Shown piece by piece: positions 50,801 through 55,489 of a stretch of 55,489 nt of DNA (within the stretch, counting starts at the first letter, position 1; every line of letters begins with the position of its first letter). Location of the stretch: contig JAFAAS010000135.1 of assembly GCA_023426435.1 (NCBI GenBank), positions 1 to 55,489 on the forward strand. The letters run 5' to 3'. Below the pieces are notes generated by a model, which searched no databases, had not been told where the DNA came from, and saw nothing but the letters and a program-made list of their open reading frames with translations. Made by a program: the position numbers and the translations under genes. Origin of the DNA: Verrucomicrobiota bacterium. Lineage in GTDB: Bacteria; Verrucomicrobiota; Verrucomicrobiia; Opitutales; Opitutaceae.

Positions 50801-51302
50801 GCTCGATCCGGGTCTCTACACGTTGCACGCGTCCGCCACCGGCAACGCCAGCGGCGTCGCCCTCGCCGAGCTCTACGCGCTCGACGACCAGAGCAGTCCG
50901 ATCGCGCTCTCGTCTCGCGCGCGCGTTCGTCCCGGCGAAAACATCCTCATCGGCGGCGTGGTGGTTTCCGGCAACGCCCCTCAACGTCTCCTCTTCCGCG
51001 CCGTCGGTCCCGCCCTCAGCGCGCAAGGCGTCACCCAGCCTCTCGCCGATCCCGTCCTCGAGGTGGTGCGCAACGGCACCGCGCTCCACACCAACGACGA
51101 TTGGGAAACCGGCAACAACACCGCGGACCTCACCGCCGCCTTCGCCGCCACCGGCACGCTCCCGTTCGCCGCCGGCAGCAAAGACGCCGCCCTTCTCGTC
51201 ACCTTGGACCCGGGCGCCTACACCGTTCTCGTCCGCGGCAAAGACTCCGCCGAAGGCGTCGCCCTCGTCGAAATCTACGCCGTCCCCGCCAGCGGGCTGT
51301 AG
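47886..51302 (+). CDS. Exported CotH-family protein with lamin-tail domain and C-terminal repeats
   Basis: A 1138-residue secreted protein with a signal peptide (LLRLFFALLFISASALSAA). A lamin-tail-like beta domain (~22-135, FSDWVEIHNPDTTAVSLDGW) is followed by a CotH kinase-like domain (~280-620) with the metal/catalytic motif WDFD at 571-574 (GPVWDFDRSMDSEDP). Then come an Ig-like segment and two ~125-residue copies (GGENVLIAGFIVEG..RAVGPALAAQGV and GENILIGGVVVSG..RAVGPALSAQGV). CotH proteins phosphorylate spore-coat proteins in Bacillus; here the target is unknown, possibly surface proteins. The stop TAG is part of a GTAG element. No LPXTG or PEP-CTERM motif ends it. Confidence 0.88.
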   Translation: MRLLRLFFALLFISASALSAAPVITEFMASNESTLADDDGDFSDWVEIHNPDTTAVSLDGWYLTDTASNKTKWQFPAVSIPADGYLVVFASSKNRRDPAQPLHTSWSLSAGGEYLGLIQPDGTTVAYEYAPAYPPHADDQSYGLTQPTSGGETPRIGFFITPTPGTRNGGADSLIISETVTFSRPSGPFTGSPTVSLSGAGADQKIRYVLAEPSASGATVPEPTATSPVYSAPLPLDGSYVLRAAVFSADDTRRGSVASAHYVKIDDSTANRVDTFTSQLPLVVIDNHGFGPMVKDEIDRKGWLYTFMPDASGTASLTSTPAQASAMEFTVRGSTSSFFPKKSFKFDLIDDTGADNVLPLLGLTAAEDWNIVGPFQYDRSFIRNALAYDLFRRMGHWAPRTKLAELFLNWNGGPLDASDYNGIYVLTDKLELDPDRVDVEEIDSDDIDPDSITGGYFLRIDDADPEKLSWRTTRNLPEGDGSLMQVEEPKIADLAPEQQAYIKDYIQDMEDALYADLADHFTTRRYLDYIDRPSWVDHHLIHVFLKNTDAFWRSTYFTKARGGKLVAGPVWDFDRSMDSEDPRDDDWNTWHPTKFTSQGFAIEYWNSGWWGVLSRDPDFKQAWIDRWQTLRLSTFSNAQIHTIVQGFTDEIGTAAAARDAARWPESVSVFGSFAEETTHIRDWLTLRANWIDQQFVRTPIVRDDGTHYRITPRPGTLVAYTLDGTDPRGPNGAIAPGVNFARTETLIPRLSSLRLRGYHSGNAEGPWSRLLIPASDSEVEILQPPFPPAGTRIEASAGDTLTLEAAHDHPTNASYQWFFNGNEIPGATSRTLSLSKVGANHIGAYTLRILASGTEIEVPFVVAIDGVARLAAIASRAEVSGGENVLIAGFIVEGPGKKRFLARAVGPALAAQGVNQPLAAPVLRVFSRTGTEIATNAGWQNAPNADQLPTLAQQVGAFALAPGSADSALALELDPGLYTLHASATGNASGVALAELYALDDQSSPIALSSRARVRPGENILIGGVVVSGNAPQRLLFRAVGPALSAQGVTQPLADPVLEVVRNGTALHTNDDWETGNNTADLTAAFAATGTLPFAAGSKDAALLVTLDPGAYTVLVRGKDSAEGVALVEIYAVPASGL

Positions 51303-51325
51303 GAGCCTGCTGGCAGGCGATGAGA
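51299..51325. repeat. GTAG-headed REP-like hairpin at the CotH-gene stop codon
   Basis: GTAGGAGCCTGCTGGCAGGC (51299-51318), then GATGAG. The stem is GCCTGC-tg-GCAGGC. The TAG of GTAG is the stop codon. It is the closest relative of the element at 30572. Confidence 0.75.
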
Positions 51326-51339
51326 CCTCCGCGGTGCCG

Positions 51340-52065
51340 CTACTTCCACGCGTGCACCGCCACCCGCCCGCGCTGAAATTCCCGCCACGCAAACTTCCCT
51401 CTCTTGAACGCCCGCAGCGCCCGCAAATGCCACGGCTTCGGCGCGCTCACCACCTGCACACTGCGAAATCCCACCGCGCGCAACATCTCCCGCAATCCCG
51501 CGATATTCGGCGCCCACCAGTTGGTCGGATCGTTGTTCAACTCCCGATCCCGATAAAACGCCATCGCCGGCGTCTGCCACGCGAGCAGGTCCACGCGCGT
51601 CTCCAAAATCAGCATCTGCCGGGTCACGCTCGCGATTTTCTCCAGCGCGAGAAACGGATGCCGCATGTGATACAACACACCCAAAAACAAAACCACGTCG
51701 AACTCCCCCACGCTTTCCGGCGCCAAATCGAGCACTTCCATCTCCCGATCTTCCACCTTCGAACCCAACGCCCGCCGCGCCAGCTCGAACCCCGCTTTCT
51801 TCCCCCACCCTTCTCCCGTCCACGAATGCGAGTCCACCGCCACCACCCGACTCGCTCCACGTTTCTCCGCCTCGAACGAAAAAAATCCATCCCACGCCCC
51901 CACATCCAACACCGTCTTCCCGCCCAGCGACTCCGGCAACCTCACCCGCGCCAGCTTCGCCGCCGTATCGTCGATCCCCGGCGTCACGATCCCATGGCCC
52001 AGCGGGATCCGGTGAAACCACTTCACCGCCTCCACTTCCTTCAACAACTCCTCCCGCTCGGTCAT
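51340..52065 (-). CDS. CmoB-like SAM-dependent methyltransferase
   Basis: A 241-residue class I methyltransferase from ATG 52065 (MTEREELLKEV), preceded by GAAAGGA at a good distance. The SAM site is TVLDVGAWDGFFSFEAEKRG, motif II is EVLDLAPESVGEFDVVLFLG and YHMRHPFLALEKIA follows. The WFHRIPLGHGIVTPGID start and this core resemble CmoB (tRNA mo5U34, carboxymethyl transfer) and DUF1698 relatives. Several CmoB-like proteins act on other substrates, so the reaction is not certain. A GTG 24 nt further upstream comes from repeat DNA and was rejected. Confidence 0.82.
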   Translation of the reverse strand: MTEREELLKEVEAVKWFHRIPLGHGIVTPGIDDTAAKLARVRLPESLGGKTVLDVGAWDGFFSFEAEKRGASRVVAVDSHSWTGEGWGKKAGFELARRALGSKVEDREMEVLDLAPESVGEFDVVLFLGVLYHMRHPFLALEKIASVTRQMLILETRVDLLAWQTPAMAFYRDRELNNDPTNWWAPNIAGLREMLRAVGFRSVQVVSAPKPWHLRALRAFKRGKFAWREFQRGRVAVHAWK

Positions 52066-52080
52066 ATCGACTTTGATCCT

Positions 52081-52250
52081 TTCAATCACAGATGAACACC
52101 CATGAACACCGATCCCCCGCCGGATCCGTGTCCATCCATGTCCATCCGTGGTTCAAATACCCGTCGTCCATCTTTCGTGTGACTTCGTGTCCATTCGGGG
52201 TTCACCTCTTCCGTCCTGGCCGGATTCGCCTCCATCCGCGGTTCACCGCA
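52081..52250. repeat. Word-type inverted repeat with extra decayed copies between purM and methyltransferase
   Basis: The left arm CACAGATGAACACCCATG (from 52087) pairs with GGATCCGTGTCCATCCATG and CATCCGTGGTTC (52120-52155). Further single-arm relatives follow: TCGTGTCCATTCGGGGTTC near 52187 and CCTCCATCCGCGGTTCACC near 52230. Family 'CCACGGATGGACAC', as at 5310. Confidence 0.8.
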
Positions 52251-53349
52251 ACTGCAGCGTGTCTCCCTCGAACGTAATTCCCAACGACGGCACCACGACC
52301 GCCTTCCGGCTTCCTTCCTTCTTCACCCGCCCCGCCCGCCACGCGTCGTAACCCGTGTCCTTCGCCGCCGCGAGCACCGCGTCCGCCTTCTCCGGCGAAA
52401 CATACGCCGCAAACCCGACGCCCTGATTGAAGGTCGCATACATCTCCTTCTGCGCGATCGGCCCCGCCTGCTCCAAAAACTTGAACACCGCCAGCGGCTC
52501 CCGCGGCGCCGTGATCTCATACACAAAGGGCTCGTCCAACCGCATCAGCTTCCGCCAGCCGTGACCCGTCACGTGCGCGACATAATTCAACTTGATCCCG
52601 CGCCGCTGACACTCCCGCACAAACGCCACGTAAATCACCGAGGGCGCCAGCAGCGCTTCGCCAAACGTCCGCGGATCCCCAAATCCCACCGGCGTCTCGT
52701 ATCCATCTTTCAAATGCGCCGCCACCCGCCGGCACAACGACAGCCCGTTCGTCTGCACGCCCGAGCTCGCCAGAAAAATGATCTCATCCCCGTCCTTCAC
52801 GTCGCCCACGATCCGCAAGCTCTTCGGCTCGATCTTCCCGATCGCCGACCCCGCCAGCACGATCGCCTCCGGCTCCACCACGCCGCCGAGCGTCGGCGTC
52901 TCGCCCCCGCCCCACACCGCGCCCGCCTGACGGCATCCTTCCGCAAACCCATCCACCAGCGCCATCGTCCGCTTTTCATCCGCAAACCAGCCCGAATCTC
53001 CCACCGCCGCGTGCATCGCCACCGAGATCGGCAGCGCGCCGCACGTGATCAGGTCGTTCACGATCGTCGCCACCGTATCGATCGCGATCTCCCGATAAAA
53101 CGTCTTCCCCGTCGCCGCATACACCGCGTCCGCGACGAGATTCTTCGTGCCGAGTCCTTCCTCGACGTGCGCCAGAAAATGATCCGCCGCCTCGATCAAA
53201 TACGCGCTCTCGCCGCGCGTCGTCGCCGGCTCCGCATAACCATGATCGCCCAACAGCCCCGCCGTCGTCTTCGCCGCCTTCTGACAAGCGCGCTTGAACG
53301 CATCGAGCTGATCATACCGAACACCGGAAGATTCGTAGGAAAGACTCAT
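52243..53349 (-). CDS. purM: Phosphoribosylformylglycinamidine cyclo-ligase (AIR synthetase)
   Basis: Purine-pathway enzyme that closes FGAM to AIR using ATP. The 368-residue protein shows the PurM/ThiL/HypE-like features MSLSYESSGVRYDQLDAF at the start, EGLGTKNLVADA and IATIVNDLITCGALPISVAM near 90-130, and GGGETPTLGGVVEPEAIVL. The GHGWRKLMRL and FNQGVGFAAYVSPEKA segments belong to its C-terminal domain. It lies downstream of purF across an inverted repeat. Confidence 0.95.
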   Translation of the reverse strand: MSLSYESSGVRYDQLDAFKRACQKAAKTTAGLLGDHGYAEPATTRGESAYLIEAADHFLAHVEEGLGTKNLVADAVYAATGKTFYREIAIDTVATIVNDLITCGALPISVAMHAAVGDSGWFADEKRTMALVDGFAEGCRQAGAVWGGGETPTLGGVVEPEAIVLAGSAIGKIEPKSLRIVGDVKDGDEIIFLASSGVQTNGLSLCRRVAAHLKDGYETPVGFGDPRTFGEALLAPSVIYVAFVRECQRRGIKLNYVAHVTGHGWRKLMRLDEPFVYEITAPREPLAVFKFLEQAGPIAQKEMYATFNQGVGFAAYVSPEKADAVLAAAKDTGYDAWRAGRVKKEGSRKAVVVPSLGITFEGDTLQLR

Positions 53350-53350
53350 T

Positions 53351-53438
53351 CTGTTTTTACAGGAGCAAACGGAGACAACTGAGGGAAACTTCGGCGAGGT
53401 TTATCTCTCCGTTCCCTCTGTTCCCTCCTGTAAAACCA
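53351..53438. repeat. Word-type inverted repeat between purF and purM
   Basis: The left arm (from about 53353, GTTTTTACAGGAGCAAACGG then GAGACAACTGAGGGAA) and right arm (to about 53437, CTCCGTTCCCTCTGTTCCC then CTCCTGTAAAAC) form a long imperfect palindrome with another word (ACAGGAG..ACGGAG..GAGGGAA). Confidence 0.85.
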
Positions 53439-53440
53439 AA

Positions 53441-55348
53441 TCAGTAAGCCCGCCCATCGTTCTTCTCGTAATAATTCACATACGCCTGGTTCACCACGCG
53501 ATACCCTCCCGGCGTCGGATACTTGCCCGTGAAATACCAGTCGCCCGAATGATTCGGCACCGCCTTGTGCAGCCCTTCGATCGTCTGGAAAATGATCTCG
53601 ATCTCGCCTTTCCACTCGATGTTTTGCGGCCGCACCCGCTCCACGATCTTCGCCGAGATCTCCTCCGGCGTGAACGACTCGTAGATCTTCCGCACGTGAT
53701 TCACCGCCCCGCCGCGCGCGATTTCCTCCCGGCACTCCCGATAAACTTCCTCCAACAGGTCCGCCTTCCCGCGCTCGCGCAACAACTCCACCGCCGCCTC
53801 GAACGCGATGAATTTCCCGATCTCCGACATGTCGATGCCGTAGCAATCCGGATAACGGATCTGCGGCGCCGTCGACACGATCACGATCTTCTTCGGATTC
53901 AACCGCGCCAGCATCCGCAAAATCGACTTCCGCAACGTCGTCCCGCGCACGATCGAATCGTCCACGCACACCAGATTGTCGCCCGGCCGCACCGATCCAT
54001 ACGTGATGTCGTAAACATGGCTCGCCAGCTGGTTGCGCATGTTCTCCTGCCCAATGAAGGTCCGCAGCTTGATGTCCTTGCTGACCACTTTCTCCCCGCG
54101 CGGCCAATTCCGCAAAATCAGCTCATCGAGCACCGCTTCCGTCAGCGTCCCTTCCTTGCTCGCCTTCAACACCGCCGCTTTCACCTCGTCTCGCCGCCGC
54201 TCGCGCAGCGCCGACATCAACCCGTAATACGCCACCTCCGCCGTGTTCGGGATGAAATTGAACACCGTGTTCGCCCAGTCGTAGCCGACCGACTTCAACA
54301 CCTGGTCCGCCAGACTCGCCCCGAGCGCCTTCCGCTCCTGATAAATCTCGAGATCGTTCCCGCGCGAAAAATAAATCCGCTCAAACGTGCACGAGGTCCG
54401 CGGCAGCTTCGCCGTGAACGCCGACGACGTCACCGTCCCACGACGCTTCACCACCACCACGTGCCCCGGCTCGACTTCCTTGATCTGCTCGAGCGCCAGA
54501 TCGAACACCGTCATCAGCGGCGCGCGCTCCGACGCAAACGCCACCACTTCGTCATTCTGGAAATAATACGCCGGCCGGATCCCCGACGGATCCCGCGCCA
54601 CAAACGCATCCCCATTTCCAATCAAACCCGCGAGCGCGTATCCACCGTCCCACTTCTCCGACGCCCGCGTCACCACCCGCGCCAGATCCAGATCCTCGCT
54701 GATCCGCTGCGACATCTCTTCTCCCTGCAACCCGCGCGTCCGCAGATACCGATAAACATCCTCGTGCTCCTCATCCAGATAGAAGCCGATCTTTTCCAAC
54801 ACCGCCTGCGTGTCCGACGCAAAAATCGGATGCTGCCCAATCGCAATCAAGCTGTCGTTCAGCTCGCGCGTGTTGGTCATGTTGAAGTTGCCGCACAACG
54901 CCAGATTCCGCGTCGGCCACGAGCTGCGCCGGAAATACGGATGACACGCGCTCACGCCATACCCGCCCGACGTTCCATAACGCAAATGCCCGAGATAAAG
55001 CTCCGCGCCGAAATCGAAATGCTTCTTCACCGTGTCCGGAAATTCCGGATGCACCGCTCCCGCCGTCACCAACTCCTGATAACGCGTCAGCAACGCCCCA
55101 AACACCCGGTCCAACGGGTTCGGCAACGTGCTCCGTTCGCGAAACATATACGGATCGCCCGCCGGCATATCCAATTTCACGCACGCCACCCCCGCCCCAT
55201 CCTGCCCGCGATTGTGCTGCTTCTCCATCAGGAGAAACAGCTTCTCGAATCCCCACAACGGCGTCCCGTATTTCTCCTGGAAGTAACTGAGCGGCTTCAA
55301 CAACCGCACCACTGCAATTCCGCACTCGTGCCCGATATGCTCGCTCAT
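53441..55348 (-). CDS. purF: Amidophosphoribosyltransferase
   Basis: First committed step of purine synthesis: transfers glutamine amide nitrogen to PRPP. The 635-residue protein has an N-terminal class II glutaminase with nucleophile Cys9 after the short propeptide (MSEHIGHECGIAVVRLL). It has KQHNRGQDGAGVA and LYLGHLRYGTSGG, and a C-terminal phosphoribosyltransferase domain with the PRPP loop LVCVDDSIVRGTTLRKSI. It is longer than E. coli PurF (~505), with extra length in the middle and C-terminal parts; this long form exists in some phyla. It is upstream of purM on the same strand. The right 141 bp of the window show no further gene. Confidence 0.95.
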   Translation of the reverse strand: MSEHIGHECGIAVVRLLKPLSYFQEKYGTPLWGFEKLFLLMEKQHNRGQDGAGVACVKLDMPAGDPYMFRERSTLPNPLDRVFGALLTRYQELVTAGAVHPEFPDTVKKHFDFGAELYLGHLRYGTSGGYGVSACHPYFRRSSWPTRNLALCGNFNMTNTRELNDSLIAIGQHPIFASDTQAVLEKIGFYLDEEHEDVYRYLRTRGLQGEEMSQRISEDLDLARVVTRASEKWDGGYALAGLIGNGDAFVARDPSGIRPAYYFQNDEVVAFASERAPLMTVFDLALEQIKEVEPGHVVVVKRRGTVTSSAFTAKLPRTSCTFERIYFSRGNDLEIYQERKALGASLADQVLKSVGYDWANTVFNFIPNTAEVAYYGLMSALRERRRDEVKAAVLKASKEGTLTEAVLDELILRNWPRGEKVVSKDIKLRTFIGQENMRNQLASHVYDITYGSVRPGDNLVCVDDSIVRGTTLRKSILRMLARLNPKKIVIVSTAPQIRYPDCYGIDMSEIGKFIAFEAAVELLRERGKADLLEEVYRECREEIARGGAVNHVRKIYESFTPEEISAKIVERVRPQNIEWKGEIEIIFQTIEGLHKAVPNHSGDWYFTGKYPTPGGYRVVNQAYVNYYEKNDGRAY

Positions 55349-55489
55349 CCGAGTGCCCGCGGCCTCCCGCCAGTAGTTTGAACCTTCATCGCAGTCCCAT
55401 GAGTCGTGGTCGCCATTCGCGTCAGAAAAGCGGCTGATTTCGCGAACCCGTCAAATTTGGTCAACGGCTTTCGGCGAGCACCCGCGAGC

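Noticed and set aside
52066..52089. GTG start at 52089 for the CmoB-like methyltransferase
   Set aside because: The GTG belongs to the repeat arm; ATG 52065 has GAAAGGA upstream and matches the expected start.

Overview
The window reads as chromosomal DNA of a GC-rich Gram-negative bacterium, most likely a Verrucomicrobiota member close to Opitutaceae. This is inferred from the gene mix: a CotH/lamin-tail secreted protein with paired 'RAVGPAL' repeats, TorF-type and other outer-membrane barrels, a full urtABCDE-ureABCEFGD module, a Cys-N-terminal bacteriophytochrome, and many short palindromic repeats. It is not from a database hit. No tRNA, rRNA, CRISPR array, prophage or complete insertion sequence was seen.

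Left third. Positions 1-12554 (minus strand) hold urea uptake and hydrolysis: an outer-membrane porin, urtA-urtE, ureA-ureB-ureC, and the nickel-insertion genes ureE, ureF, ureG, ureD (ureD runs off the left edge). Next come a TorF-like barrel, a phage CII-like HTH protein, sucC-sucD with a strong terminator, and a light-sensing block (heme oxygenase, bacteriophytochrome, Rcp1-like response regulator, hybrid histidine kinase), followed by a DUF3500 protein.

Middle third. A candidate structured RNA with an intrinsic terminator (about 23481-23665) precedes an 89-residue protein that looks like only the arm-type DNA-binding part of an integrase. Then on the minus strand: an unassigned ATP-grasp-like protein, prfB with a canonical programmed +1 frameshift, a large membrane pseudokinase, tatC, and fcl-gmd (GDP-L-fucose synthesis). 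A plus-strand aldehyde dehydrogenase follows.

Most novel locus, 34339-37642 (minus strand): a 64-residue secreted-looking peptide with a Cys/Thr/Cys-containing tail, then 24 bp later a compact YcaO-like enzyme, then an exported M3 metallopeptidase. This is a plausible but unproven RiPP-type (modified peptide) system. A 1278-residue propeller-type hybrid sensor kinase is divergent from it, and a NarL-type regulator and a GAF histidine kinase come next.

Right third: a two-ACT-domain protein, an HNH nuclease, a DEAD-box helicase with a DbpA-like end, the CotH protein, a CmoB-like methyltransferase, and purM-purF.

A recurring theme is intergenic architecture. Most gaps between co-directional genes carry a long imperfect palindrome made of a short repeated word plus its inverted copy, with different words in different gaps. 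A second class consists of short hairpins headed by GTAG, like REP elements. Several of these supply or contain stop codons, and one lies inside a coding region.
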